From the NCBI GenBank assembly GCA_947652605.1, contig OX393576.1, forward strand, positions 16,890,575 through 16,954,574: DNA of 64,000 bases, read 5' to 3'. The notes below the pieces were generated by a model. That model ran no database searches. It saw only the letters and a program-made list of their open reading frames with translations, and was not told the origin of the DNA. This document shows, piece after piece, positions 12,122 to 24,400 of this stretch. Each line of letters begins with the position of its first letter. Positions within the stretch are counted from its first letter, which is position 1. Origin of the DNA: Elmis aenea (Eukaryota > Arthropoda > Insecta > Coleoptera > Elmidae). A program made the translations under genes and the position numbers.

Positions 12122-12720
12122 CAGGGTTCTCGTTTTTCGAGGGCCACTATGAGGATCTCGTAAACGGTAAGAGTTACGACTTCGATTAAATTGGGGCAAA
12201 GTTGTATATTCAGGTGCTTAATAATTTGAAGCAAACAGAACTTATCTAGCTTTTTTAGTTTTTGAGATATACAATTAATTATTTACTATGGCGATTAGGA
12301 ATTTTTCAAGATAAAATATTTGTTTTTGGCATTTTTAACAACAATTGTTTCAAAAAAGCGCTAAGTGTTATGTATTGTCGAATTCAGAACAAAATGCTCT
12401 ACAAATTGGCCTTAAAATCAAATATAGCGTCCATAAGAAAAAATTTACATGGTTTAAAAAAAGCGAAACGTCGCATGAAAAATATAGTTGGGGATGTTGA
12501 TTCCTTGCAAAAAGTGGCCTTGAATTTTTTTTACAGAAATTAGATTAGACATCAAATTTAAAAAAATCCATTTTTTACTTTTCCCCCTATATCTCAAAAA
12601 CTAAAAAAGCTAGATAAGTTATGTTTCCGTCAAATTATTAGGCACCTGAATATACAACTTTGCCCCAATTTAATCAAAGTCGTAACTCTTACCGTTTACG
12701 AGATCCCCATAGTGGCCCTG
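12122..12720. mobile_element. CAGGGTG-type palindromic element, family E copy 1
   Basis: A 599-bp fold-back between TA dinucleotides. The left end CAGGGTTCTCG leads to GGGCCACTATGAGGA and the TCTCG box at 12,156, followed by TAAACGGTAAGAGTTACGAC. The right arm mirrors this with CGTAACTCTTACCG and GGGGCAAAGTTGTATA in reverse complement. The right arm has lost about 17 bp between box and terminus, so it ends abruptly in GGCCCTG. A 93-codon frame (12,262-12,543) spans the hairpin loop and inner arms and shows no domain. Confidence 0.8.
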
Positions 12721-12722
12721 TA

Positions 12723-14905
12723 TACTTGCAAATACTTAAGTTGCACATGTAAGACAAGTTTTGAAATAAATTTGTTAATCATTATTTTAAAATATTTTTA
12801 TCAGTTTTATTTAAAATTAGTTGATGCCATTACCAACCAGAATCGTTTCTTTAAAAGAATTTATACCACTTTCGAGACTCTTCGTCATTTTGTAATTTAG
12901 TATAAGAAAATAATGTACTGACGAGTCTCGAAATAAGGCTAGTTTTTTTTTTTAGTAAAAGACATAATTTTAAAAAATAATTGTGTAGGTAGGTACGTAT
13001 ATATTTTAAATGTTAATTCATTAATAAGTTTAAGAGATATTTCTAAGTAGTCGGTTTAAAAGGAATTATATTAAGAAAATATTTAAAATAAAATCGTCGA
13101 TAAATTTATTTGATAAATAAAGTTGTAACAAATTAACGCATCTTTAAATAATTTCACAGCGAGAAATTAAATTTGCATTATAAATGTAGCGTTTGCTGTG
13201 CGTATTGCCTATAGCTAACATGTCCAGACTTTGTTAAACATCAGTTTTAACATAGTGGTGCATGTTTATATATTCAATGTTAAGTAAAGTGTATGGTAAT
13301 AACTGTCTAATTAGGGAATTGAAAAGCGGGAACCCACAGCGTTTCAGTATATGAAATATACAATTTTCAACCGAGCGTTGCCGCTATCTCACCAACTTAT
13401 TTTCACGGTTGTGATCCCTTACGAACACCACAATGATGGATGAATTTCGCTTAGAATTTTTGATTTATGCATAAATTGGTTATACGCTAATTAAGGATTT
13501 TTTTAAAAAATAATTAGGAATTTGCATATTCCAAATTTATTAAATTCCCAAGCACAATGTAATGTACTAGGAATTTGACTTCAACTTTGTAGTTGTTTTA
13601 TGTGGGTATGTAAATTAACTTACTTGTCAACGGAAAGATATGTAAAGTGCAGTAAAATATAACGTTGGTAATTATTGTTCGCATAAGTACGGTAAAGTTG
13701 CCTAAATTGCATTAATTTTATATTTAAGATAACGTTAGAATTGTGAACTAATCAACTTTTTTACCTTGTTAAGTTTTCTGGACAATTTACAAAATGTTTA
13801 TTTCTAGTATTTTTTTAGCAATAAAGGTAAATCGGTTTAAGCATTCATTAAAAGAAAAGCCTTTTATAATAATATCATAGTTTTAACCTAGTTGTACTAC
13901 CACTGCATAAATTAGTTATTGACAATTCCTTTAAATATTGTGTTTGCGATTTAAAAGGCGATACAATTTAGGCAACTTTATCCGATCACATCACAAATTT
14001 ATTAGCTTTTTATTGTTACATAATGTTGTAAACGACTACGAGCTACTTATACGGTCCGTAATCACCTGTGTCTATAAATTAAACGAAAACATCGAAGGTG
14101 CAAGTGTATAAAACGTCTTCGTGCAACCTTAGTATGCAATCACAATCCACCTACTGTTTTAAATCAATAAATTAACGAGTTAATGCATTTTTAATAAGCC
14201 GGAGTGTTATTAATATAATAGGTATAAACTCGACCACCAACGATGCATGATCATGCTTCGCTATTCTATTAGGCTCGGGCAAAATTTGCGATACAATCTA
14301 TAGCAACGCTGAATCAAAATTCACAACATAACGTTTTGCATCTCATTTTTACCGACAAATAGGCCGCGCTTCGTCCTTTTTCAGAGTAATAATACCGCCG
14401 CGACGTTTTTTATACACAGTTGAAAACCGTACAACACAGAAAGTAGTTATTTTAAGGGCACTAAGTGTAACACCCCACAACAGTCTACGTAAAACCCCAT
14501 AATTTTTAGTGCTGTGATCGTCGATAAGTCAAGGTTCGTGCATCTATGTGTAGATAAATAAGAAGCAAGGCAGCTGTAAAGGTTGTTGAGTTGTTCAACG
14601 TTAGTTTTTTTTATGAATGCATGCTGGTGTGGTGATTAATATTGTGGAATTATTTTTTCAATTATTTGTTTTTATCTTGTATCAAGTTTGTTGGGAAAAA
14701 ATTCGAAATATACATGTAGTAACCCAAAATTACAGAAAAACGCTGAAAGATAAAAATAAAATTTCGTCACAGAAATATAGCCTAACTTGGCATCTACAGT
14801 AAAAGCTTCTAGTAAAATTTTAAATAACCAATAATTCAAAATTTTGAACATTTTGATTTCATTGTTTGTAAAAACTAATTAAAATTTTTAACAGTTTCAA
14901 AATAC
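12723..14905. other. AT-rich non-coding DNA, nothing recognised
   Basis: Short chance frames only. The 14,040-14,460 part is less AT-rich but shows neither a reading frame nor a repeat. Confidence 0.45.
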
Positions 14906-15070
14906 CGTATTTTGCCGACTCTAAGACGCACTAGACTAAGACGTACTATATTTGAGACAATTAAAAAAAATTGCTATAATATACCATTGAATCATAAGAC
15001 GGACACCAATTTTGAATTGATGTATTTAAGTAAAAAAGTGCATCCTATAATAAATAGTCGGGGGTAATAC
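14906..15070. mobile_element. Degenerate short DNA-transposon-like repeat
   Basis: The left part reads ATACCGTATTTTGCCGACTC then TAAGACGCACT, and a second TAAGACG follows at about 14,938. The right part reads AAGTGCATCCTATAAT, an imperfect inverted match to the left. This resembles the ACCGTATTTTTCGGAC...TAAGACGCAC repeats found across animal genomes. The match is by memory of that motif class, and the right end is unclear. Confidence 0.35.
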
Positions 15071-15075
15071 CATAA

Positions 15076-15203
15076 GAGGTTAAAATTTACCGGCCAAATT
15101 TTGTTTGACACGAGTTGTTGCCTAGTAACAATTAACGATAATAAATTGAAAAGCGATAACGAGTGTTACAAATAAAAATTTGGCCTGCTAAAATTTTAAC
15201 CTC
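15076..15203. mobile_element. Small palindromic MITE-like element (128 bp)
   Basis: GAGGTTAAAATTTACCGGCC at the left is mirrored by GGCCTGCTAAAATTTTAACC and then TC at the right, giving inverted arms of about 30 bp with a few mismatches around a short loop. There is no coding capacity. No clear target duplication is visible, so the superfamily is unassigned. Confidence 0.6.
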
Positions 15204-15404
15204 GAATGGTGTTTGTAGCGAAAATTCCACGACTGATAAGAATTACCTATACAAATATACATTTATTTATACTTTCTTTGTTTGCAGTACCAAATTTCTT
15301 TGCTGACTCGCACATTTTTAAATACATTAGTTATTATTTAAATTAAAAGCTGTTCAAACAATAAAACACACGTTGAAAACTTAACTTTTGACATTATTCT
15401 AAAC

Positions 15405-15645
15405 GTTGCTATGGTGAAGTAAACAAAGATTCTAAAATTTTATTGCGTTATTGCGTTGCCATGGTGAAGTAAACAAGATTCTAAAATTTTATTGCGTTGC
15501 CATGGTGAAGTAAACACAGATTCTAAAATTGTATGCGTTGCCATGGTGAAGTAAACAAAGATTCTAAAATTTTATTGCGTTGCCATGGTGAAGTAAACAA
15601 AGATTCTAAAATTTCATTGAGTTGCCATGGTGAAGGTAAACAAAA
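15405..15645. repeat. 42-bp minisatellite, six copies
   Basis: ATGGTGAAG recurs at 15,411, 15,461, 15,502, 15,543, 15,585 and 15,627, giving spacings of 50, 41, 41, 42 and 42 bp. Each unit reads roughly GTTGCCATGGTGAAGTAAAC followed by AAAGATTCTAAAATTTTATTGC. The first interval is longer because of an extra ATTGCGTT. The last copy is diverged (GAAGGTAAAC). The units differ by a few substitutions and 1-bp indels, as expected of a moderately old array. Confidence 0.9.
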
Positions 15646-16633
15646 ATTTATCCGATTGCAAATAGTAAGGTTCCTATTTATCCGCTAGCAAAAGTGATAA
15701 AACGTATGCATTTGCATTGACATTAATGACAGTAGTGGAATTATCAGCAAAATATAGTATTTATTTTAATTATAAGGTCGTATGATTTTTTTAAAATTAA
15801 AAGTACTAGATTCTTCGAATGGTTGATGAGTTTGGTTGCTACGAATTTGTGTTTATCTCGCGCGTTTAAACCGGCCGTTGCTACGCAACGCCGTGAAATG
15901 AAAGTGCATTTTAAATTACATCATTTCGTTAATTATTATTCTCAAAATTCTATTTTGTTATTTGGCGACTTATTTTCTCTACAAATATATCCTTGAATCA
16001 AGTTGTGACTATAACACAGTATAGAGAGTGGAGGTATTTTTTACAAAGTCGTTTGCTTACTTCGTAATTTTTACTCGTTTTCCTGAAAGTTAGAACGCAA
16101 ATGTTGATAAAAATAATACTTTGTCGTACTATAACACGCTACACTATAATTTCGTTTAAAACTATTAATTTGTAACCGACAACCTTTGATTCTTACGTAT
16201 TTCAACGCAAATTATCACAAATAAAAACTAGTTGTGTTTCCTGTTGTGCCCTGTACAAGGTTCGTGTGCCTAACAAGCAGATGTAAGGTTTACCGTAAAT
16301 GTATGTTCAACCCAGTTCGTAAGGTTATTGCGAACGATCCAAGTTTTTCTTAAAAAAATACGTATAAGTAGATTGTTTTTTAAAGTAATATTTAGCAATC
16401 GTTATTTAATGACTGATATTTAAAAGACTTGAAAATTGTATTTAATAAAATGCGTACGTTAGCTACTTGTACAGCATTAAGCGGGATATAAATGGATTAT
16501 AACGATGACATTTAGCACCCGCGTTTGGTATTTTTAAAATACGACTTATAACATATGGTATTTAAAATATTAAATCGTTTTTGTACATAAAATTGTTTAA
16601 CTTGTTTTTAAGTATCCGAACATTTTGCTAGTA
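15646..16633. other. Non-coding spacer, nothing recognised
   Basis: A short less AT-rich piece near 15,850-15,895 contains TTGCTACGCAACG. No coding frame or repeat pair was found. Confidence 0.45.
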
Positions 16634-17851
16634 GAGGGTGGTCCAAATTCGATGGGATTGCCTGGGCATCTCGGTTAATATTTATGATAGAGAAACGGTT
16701 GAATTACCAAAAATGTGCAGTTTTTTGAGACAAACTTAGAACCGTCTTCAGAAATATTTTATCATTTCCGGTTTTTGAGTTATCGAATAAATAGAGTTTT
16801 TTTTTCATTAATAATGTGTCATATCTCCGTTATTGTTGTAAATATCGAAAATATTTATGGAGATTATTTTTGGATATTTTTATATAAAATTCGATTACAC
16901 AAAAAAAAAACATTTTACGCTCGCCGTTAAAAAGTTATGACAAAAACTTACGTTTTTTTAAATGGGAGCGTTAGTTGGCTATGACCTATTTAAATTCCTT
17001 ATTTTTTTCTCATTCCAAATTTAAAAGGATTGATGTATTTATTTTCAATAATACGCAAGTTACGAAGGTTTTTTAGTTTTTTTTTAAAGCAAATCATAGT
17101 AGGTTGTGAAAAAAAAAAACAAGGCGTAAAACCTTTTAAGTTTCATGTATTACAAATTACCAAGGTTTTTTAATTTGTTTTTGAGATAAACATTGTAAAT
17201 ATTTAAATATAAGATAACAACAACATAGTCGGAATCAGCAGTTTTGTAGTTTATTGCTGTACATCTTATGTTCAAAAATTTTTGATGTTTATCTCAACAA
17301 CAAATTTAAAAACCTTGGTAACTTGTATCACATGTGTTTTAAAAGGTTTTACACCTTGTTTTTTTTTGTTTTCGCATCCAACTAGGATTATCTTAAAAAA
17401 AAAATCTAAAAAACCTTCGTAACTTGCGTATTATTGAAAATAAATACATCAACCCTTACATATTTGGAATGAGAAAAAAATAAGGATTTTAAATAGGTCA
17501 TAGCCAACTATCGCTCCCATCTAAAAAAGGTAAGTTTTTGTCATAACTTTTTAACGGCGAGTGTAAAATATATTTTTTTAGTATAATCGAATTTTACATA
17601 AAAATATCTAAAAATTATCTTCATAACTTTTTTCGCTATTCACAACAATAACGGAGATATGACACATTATTATTATGACAAAAAAAAACACTTTTTATTC
17701 AATAACTCGAAAACCGGAAATGATAAAATATTTTTGAAAACGGTTCTGAGTTTGTCTCAAACAACTGCACATTTTTGGTAAAGTAACCATTTCTCTATCT
17801 TAAATATTAACCCAGATACCCATGCAATCCCTTCGAATTTGGACCACCCTG
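16634..17851. mobile_element. CAGGGTG-type palindromic element, family C copy 1
   Basis: A 1.2-kb fold-back whose arms match over most of their length. The left end is GAGGGTGGTCCAAATTCGAT and the right end mirrors it as ATTTGGACCACCCTG, each next to TA. The TCTCG box is at 16,669 on the left and appears as TCTGG on the right. Both arms also carry TAGTTGGCTATGACCTATTT and, in mirror order, ATTGAAAATAAATACATCAA. The 71-codon frame at 16,715 is arm sequence. Copy 2 (38,016-38,571) has the same ends but lacks much of the interior. Confidence 0.85.
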
Positions 17852-17853
17852 TA

Positions 17854-19752
17854 CAGTTTATTAAAATGCTAAAATTGATTATACGTTTACTGTACATTAC
17901 ATACACTTACTATTAATTCTTAATTGAAATAACTGCATTAAAATAAGTTTATTATGCCAAAATAGATATGATTTATCGGTTTTTGTTGTTGTTTATCAAA
18001 TTTTACGTTAATTAAAACAAGTATATCGTTGCATTAGCACCCGTTGCATATAACCAGGTCATTATAGTAAATACAAATATGTTTTCTGTGCGTAGATAAA
18101 TTAAAAATTTAAATAAAAAGCACTCTAAAACTAATACTGGTTATAACGTATTTCGTGTATAGACTGTGCGTAAATTATGAACTTAAAAATTTGTTACACG
18201 TTCCAATTGAAAAGTCTGGTAAAGTGTGCACTATTTTTAATTAAATTTGTTTTAGTGCTTGATTTTTTGTTGGTAATTTCCCAATTACTTTACAGACCAT
18301 CTTACAAGGATATTCAGTAATTTTAACGACATTTGAAATCATCATGTACGGAAAATATTCCGACACTTTTTTGTAGTCACTACTTTTCCAGCTATTTATT
18401 AACTATAACGAAACACTAATCCACTAAACAAAATTAATCAAATATATTTTTTAATTATCTGCGCACTATCGACTTCTTTTAGCAAATTTGAATGTGCACT
18501 TAATTGAACACAGTGGTTTTAACACACTTTTTGATTCCTTGTTGAACACTTGCCACTTTTTTTGAGTATACATTTTATTATCTCCAAATACTTTTTGTTA
18601 ATGTTGTTAAAACGGCTTTAGAAATATATCACGTTGTGAATTATTTGTTTACTTAACGTCGCGAAAGGATGCGAGTCTTCCGGAAATATTTTTTTGGTCA
18701 CTTTTTAATAATTAAGACAACTAAATGACAGCATATTATATTGCCGACCACGGAAGAGGTGCTGCAAAGGGGGTTGGTAGCTAATGGCCGGCTGGGCGGC
18801 TGTTTTCAACCCCGTTGTCCTACGTAGAGGGGGCAAATGAAGACCTTTTGAGTTATGTGCACTGTTGTCAGTTTTAACTTAACGGTTTCTTTAACTCGGC
18901 TCGCGGCTCTTAAAAAGAATCTTTCCAATTAATATCGTTACACAGCAATCGGAACACGACCAAATAAAATTTGCATTTAACTATGCATCTCAATTTGAAT
19001 CGGTCTTTTATCACGTCGAATCCTCATGTCGTATACAATCACAATGCATCAGGTTTTATTGTCTTACACCCATTTGCTGCTGAGAAAACCTAAGAAAGTG
19101 CCAATTGAACGAGCAATAAAACTCCGCGACGATTGTTTTCAGTGCTATATTTTAACACTAGAAGAGTTACTTTAATTCAGAAAACGGGCATTACCGTTGT
19201 ATAGACTGTTAATTATACTTTTAAGTAATTAACCGACAGTAATTGGAAATAAAATTGCCAGTAATTGATTATGTGTAAGTTAGTGATTGAGAACGACCAA
19301 TAAAATACATTTCGAGGATGTCAACATTATTTATCGTGAAAACATAAATTTCTGTGTCGAAGTAAAAGAAGTAGAATGTTTTTTTACGGACGGTGGGTTT
19401 TTGTGCGGCTCTAGGAAGTAAGATATTCGACCGTCGGTATTGGTGACCTTGTAAATGTAAATTTTTAACCTGTATTGCATATTTTACCTGACAGTAATGA
19501 CCGCCAAAAAATATAAGTTTAGGTTTTTGAACGATGGCATTGTAGTGTGCGTACGGTGGCAGTTGTTCGCTTTGGTAAAGACGGGAATGACCTTCTAGAT
19601 TTTTACGATTTGTTTGGTGCTTCATTGAAAAGTTAAGCAATAAAAATTTGAACTAGAATTCACTTGCAGCGTCGAAACACGTTTAGAACTTAACCTTCGT
19701 CGCTTCATACACAGACCACTGGACAAATAACGCACGAATAAATAATTGTGTA
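17854..19752. other. Non-coding spacer with a GC-richer patch
   Basis: The patch at 18,740-18,850 is clearly GC-richer than its surroundings (for example GGCCGGCTGGGCGGCTG), but it has no open frame of note and no terminal repeats. The 123-codon minus-strand frame at 19,269-19,640 has no recognisable domain, so I do not call it a gene. Confidence 0.4.
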
Positions 19753-20960
19753 CAAGGTGGGCAATTTCGATGTTTTAATAGGGAATATCGGTAAACTAAA
19801 GGAGGTATCACAAAACGGACCGCGCCTCCTCGATCTCTTTTTTTGAGAAAAAGTTAATGGTGAAAACTAAAATTGGTTATCGTCTTTTGTTTTCGAGTTA
19901 TCGCCGATAACTCGATTTTTCGACTTTGCGTTTTATGATCATATCTCACTTGTTTATGAAAATAAACAAAAATAAGTTTGACGTTCTGCAGGCACTTTTT
20001 TGATAGGAATGCAGTGGCGTAGACAGTTAAAAAAAAATCCAAATTCGAGTTGTGAGATAAAGTTGTATTTTTTTAAATGCAACCCATAATTGGCTATGAC
20101 TTATTTAAATTCCTTATTTTTTTGCCATTCCATATAAATAAGGGTTGATGTAGTTATTATCAATAATATGTAAGTTGCGAAAGTTTTTTAGTTTTTTTTT
20201 TTTAACAAAATTATAGTAGGCTGTCAAAACAAAAACAAAACAAGGTGTAAAACCTTTTAAAACTCATTTGGTACAAGTTTTAAGGTTTTGTAATTTGTTG
20301 TTGTGATAAACATTATAAATATGTATATGAAACTAAGAAAACAACGATATATCAGCAGTAATGAAGTTTATTGTAGTTTATCTTATTTTCATATATTTAT
20401 AATGTTTATCACAACAACAAATTACAACACCTTTGTAACATGTACCAAATGAGTTTTAAAAGGTTTTACACCTTGTTTCGTTTTCACAGCCTACTATAAT
20501 TTTGTTTAAAAAAAAAAACTAAAAAACTTTCTCAACTTACCTATTATTGGTAGTAACTACATCAACCCCTATATATTTGGAATGATAAAAAAATAAGGAA
20601 TTTAAATAAGTCATAGCCAACTATGGATTCCATTTAACAAAATACAACTTTGTCACAACTCGAATTTGAATTTCTTTTTTGAAAAAATTGTCTACGCCAC
20701 TGCATTTTTGTTACAAAAGTGCCTGTAGAACGTCAAAATTATTTTTGTTTATTTTCATAAACAAGTAAGATATAGTCATAAAACGAAAAGTTGAAAAATC
20801 GAGTTATCGGCGATAACTCGAAAACAAAAGACGATAACCAACTTTAGTTTCACCATTAACTTTTTCTCGAAAAAAGAGATCGAGGATGCGCGGTCCGTTT
20901 TTTGATACCTCTTATAGTTACCGAGATTCCCTATTAAAACATCGAAATTTGCCCACCTTG
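19753..20960. mobile_element. CAGGGTG-type palindromic element, family C-related
   Basis: A 1.21-kb fold-back between TA dinucleotides: CAAGGTGGGCAATTTCGATG on the left, mirrored by AAATTTGCCCACCTTG on the right. The right arm keeps the box (CGAGA at 20,922, box position 35 from the end), while the left arm has TCGG. Arms share GGACCGCGC, CGTTCTGCAGGCAC/GTGCCTGTAGAACG and CAGTGGCGTAGACA in mirror order. The centre carries the internal modules seen in 16,634-17,851 (TTGGCTATGACTTATTTAAA and TACATCAACCCCTATATATT), although the outer arms differ. The frames at 19,854 and 20,776 are arm sequence and partly mirror each other. Confidence 0.85.
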
Positions 20961-20962
20961 TA

Positions 20963-21912
20963 CTTGCATAATGCAATACAAATACATATTACAGTAAACA
21001 AAAATATAAAAATCGTCTTAAGTGCCCATTTAATATACAAAATGCCAGTTTAAAAATAACAACAACAAAAAAAAACACACGGTGGTTAGAGACCCACATG
21101 CACCTGGACTCGGGCTCATTTTCAAAGTGTTTTTAATGTAAAATAAGTTCCGCCTTTCATTTTTATACCTTAGTGTTTAAAACAGCAGTTAAGCTTCATT
21201 ACGCAATGCAACTGCAATAAAAGCAAAAAATTCGTATCATAATAACACAGAATTACAGCTAATTATTTTCAAATTTCCGTTGAAGCTACGTATTTTAGAA
21301 CTGCATAAATTTTGCATCGTAGATTTCTGTATTATTCACCTTTTGAGAATATAAATGAAGTTATCGTTGAATTATAAGTACGACACATCGTTTAAAATTT
21401 ATATTGCCGCAATTAAATAATTAAGATAACATTTTTCGTGCGACACAAATATTTCATATGGAATAATATTACTCAATGGTATTGAATAAAACGTAAATGG
21501 TACGTGTTTATGCAACAGATTTATCTGAAGTTGTGTAAACATTCGCTATTTCATTCGATTCCTAATTAAGTATTGTTTGTATATTCGTTATATTAATCAA
21601 CACCTTAAGGTTACTCCGTTTTATATTACTCAACGTATATTAAATACGCAACGCATAAAACATTCAGTATACAGATATGTGAATGTAATTTATCTGGACC
21701 ACTGTGTCGTGATCCCCGGTTGCAAAATGAGACCAAATTCTTGAGGACTATTACGAGTTGTTAGAATTTTGTTTTAATAATTGATGGCACTCCACATATT
21801 TACGAAAAAGAGAGCAAAACTATTTTTTTAAATATAAGAATGTCGGGTGTAACTTCATAAAAACCAAGGGAGAAAAGTTAAAGATATTTTTACATTCATT
21901 TGTTTTTATACT
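20963..21912. other. AT-rich non-coding DNA, nothing recognised
   Basis: No repeat pair or coding signal is visible. Confidence 0.45.
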
Positions 21913-21920
21913 GTGTATAG

Positions 21921-22151
21921 CAGTGGTTTCCAACCTTTTTGTACCTCCGCCCCCTTTTTCATTAAAAATTTGCGCCCCCTCTCTTTTCGTGACAATCTAA
22001 TTTCATAAATACCATATACCATATTCTGTATAAATAAAGTTTTTTCTGTTTGTTTGTATTCAAAAATAATATGTTGCTAACAGTTGCGCGCCCCCCTTGG
22101 AATAGTCTCGCGCCCCCTAGGGGCGCGTGCCCCACAGGTTGAAAACCACTG
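21921..22151. mobile_element. Nonautonomous hAT element (231 bp)
   Basis: The termini CAGTGGTTTCCAACCT and, read inward from the right, CAGTGGTTTTCAACCT are nearly identical. The flanking 8-mers GTGTATAG (21,913-21,920) and GTGTACAG (22,152-22,159) differ at one position, giving a clear hAT-type target duplication. Near both ends are C-rich strings such as GCGCCCCCT. There is no coding sequence. It appears one of the youngest hAT insertions in the window, judging from its termini and flanks. Confidence 0.9.
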
Positions 22152-22404
22152 GTGTACAGTGTACATCTTGCACTTCTGTAGCTTTTTTGATAAATTTTTA
22201 GTTATTACAATTTGTCAAAGTAATGTAAAAAAATAGCAAAATTATATTTTATTGACAATTGAAGAAGTAGGCTTTGTTAATATCAAAATCGTTTAGGGCT
22301 TTTGTTCAAAAAAATAAAATATAGAGTTAAAAACAATGTACAAAAAAATGTTTTACACAACTTTTCAGTTCCCATGTTGTTTCTTTTGAATAATTATTAG
22401 ATGT

Positions 22405-23635
22405 ACCACTAATTTCAGTCACCATGAACATCTCGCTTATTATAAGAGATAAATATTCGGTTAACTTAGCAAAAAGTTACATATAATAGAGTTCCATTTG
22501 CAGCGATGTTCAAATGTTTTGGAAAATGCATTTGTGTTGATACATATATGCAAAAATTAATCCTGTGATTTGTCATTTTGTTTAGTATCTTTTCTAGTTT
22601 AAAAATAAAAATCTGAATTTATTTGCATCGTGCTAGGCTTACATTCCTATTAACCTGGTGATATAAGTATTTTCATTGCACTCTTGGGCACCAAGTTATA
22701 TCCAGGGCTGCGTAGTTGGTAAAAAAAAAACATTCCACTCCGACTCCGACAAAATTAAATACTAAAACATTTTATGTTGTGTGTAATGAAAAAGAAGGGG
22801 AAAAATGGTTCAAAATTTTACTCAAAATTTAAATTCTAATGAGTCAAAATTTGTACTTTTCCACATGGACTTGGAGTCGGAGTCGATCAATATTTTCCGA
22901 CTCCGACTCCACTGACCAGAAACTCCTTTTGAACCCCGACTTCACAGCGCTGATTATAACTGTCAACTTGTAATTTTTTATGGACACCTTATCAGTTATT
23001 TACTTGAATAGATAGCAATTGTTTTATTTCAGTGATATATTGCTTGTAAAATATTGAATAAATTTACCTAAACCGACAAGAAATACTTTTTTTAACAAAA
23101 TGGCAATAGAAAAGTTTTTTTTTTTTTAAATAAAAAATCGTATGTTACTTTTTCGTCATTATTGTCACAATTTATTTATTTATTTCAACAATATAATGGG
23201 ATTCGTTATTTGCTAAAATAATATTTATTTTGGTGTTGGTAAATATTTTCATTCGTTTTTTGATAACTATTGAAATATTATGGAAAAGAGAAAAGCATGC
23301 GCTGTTTATTCCAGTAAATATTATGACCATTAAAAATAAAAGTTAATTTTTTATCATCGAAAATGAGTGAAAAAATGTGCCATGGAAAAAATTAAAGTGT
23401 CTATTTGGCATGTGCATTTATCACAATGCCCTGGAGTTAAGATTTTTATTTTGAAAAGTTGTGTAGGTAAATATGAATTTAAATAAAAAATCGCAACTTT
23501 TTTTCTGCTTTTATCAAGTTAACTCGGGATTTTTAAGACATCTGAATATCGCTATTTAATCAGCTTTATAATATGCAACTTTTTGCTGGTTCTGTCTATC
23601 TTTCATATTAAGCGAAATCCCCATAGTGGACCAAA
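22405..23635. mobile_element. Degenerate CAGGGTG-type palindrome with nested hAT
   Basis: The left outer part reads TGTACCACTAATTTCAGTCA then CCATGAACATCTCGCTTATT. The right part, reverse-complemented, reads TGTACTGATTTGGTCCACTA then TGGGGATTTCGCTTAATA. Deeper in, AGCAAAAAGTTACATA on the left mirrors TATGCAACTTTTTGCT on the right. The layout matches the other palindromes, but divergence is much higher and the CAGGGTG terminus is gone, so this is an old copy. The hAT element 22,703-22,952 lies inside it. Confidence 0.55.
22703..22952. mobile_element. Nonautonomous hAT element (250 bp), TCCGACTCC type
   Basis: The termini CAGGGCTGCGTAGTTGG and, inward from the right, CAGCGCTGTGAAGTCGG match at most positions. 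The flanks GTTATATC (22,695-22,702) and ATTATAAC (22,953-22,960) match at 6 of 8. Subterminal blocks of CGACTCCGACTCC and its complement GGAGTCGGAGTCG mark both halves. It sits inside the degenerate palindrome, so it inserted later. No transposase. Confidence 0.75.
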
Positions 23636-24400
23636 TCAGTACATTAGAGATAAATAATGTTAGCAAAATTGTTTTTGTTGGTTCTCGGTCAGCATCCAGA
23701 GTGCTGTGGAATATTACAAAAAGATTAAAGTACCTCAGATTGCCCTTTAAAAGGAGAACGTTATATTATATTTAACCAACTTTAAAAACTTAAAAATTTT
23801 GAATTTTCGCTAATATAAACTTTGTTATTATTATACAATTAAGTACCTACATAGGTTAATAATTACAGAAATATCTCAATCACCGCGAGTTACAGCTTAA
23901 AATTTTGAATGCTTCTATAATATAGTTTTATTATAAAACCTGAGCAGTGAGAAAATATTTAGGTAGCATAAAGTAGTAATTACTTTTTTCGCTATGTAAA
24001 TAAGTGTATAATTTGTATGCTCGTCGGCACCGACAAGCTATCAAATCAACAAGTCGTGTGTAACAGAACGACAGCAATAAAGGCAATAATCGTTCGAATA
24101 TATGGTAAATCGTTAACTTACATCTTAAACTCGGTAATGTTTTAATTTACCGAGTATTTTTATTTGACAGTAATAGTTTAATTAAATCACTTTATTATAG
24201 TACATTTGTAACTAAATAATGTGTTTTATGCTGTTAAAACCAGATACATTTATAATTAACAGATAAGCTGCAAAGTTACCAAATACTTAAAACGAGTTTG
24301 CTGCGTTATTTATGGAGAAATGTCATAAAAAAAATTACGTTATATATTCAATTAAAATCGCATCATATTAACAATTTACTAGAGATTATGTAATTATGTA
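23636..24400. other. AT-rich spacer with a perfect short hairpin
   Basis: ACTCGGTAA (24,129-24,137) and TTACCGAGT (24,147-24,155) form a 9-bp stem with a 9-base loop. It is too short and isolated to call a gene or terminator. Nothing else is recognised. Confidence 0.4.

Noticed and set aside
12262..12543. 93-codon basic protein inside the 12,122-12,720 element as a transposase remnant
   Set aside because: No catalytic motif or similarity to the transposase relics; it spans loop and arm sequence of the hairpin.
15405..15645. Minisatellite as a CRISPR-like array
   Set aside because: The units are contiguous with no variable spacers and the context is a eukaryotic genome.
19269..19640. 123-codon minus-strand frame as a gene
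   Set aside because: No recognisable domain, signal or neighbour; frames of this length can occur by chance in 64 kb.
24129..24155. 9-bp stem hairpin as a terminator or RNA element
   Set aside because: A single isolated short stem in AT-rich DNA, without a neighbouring gene.
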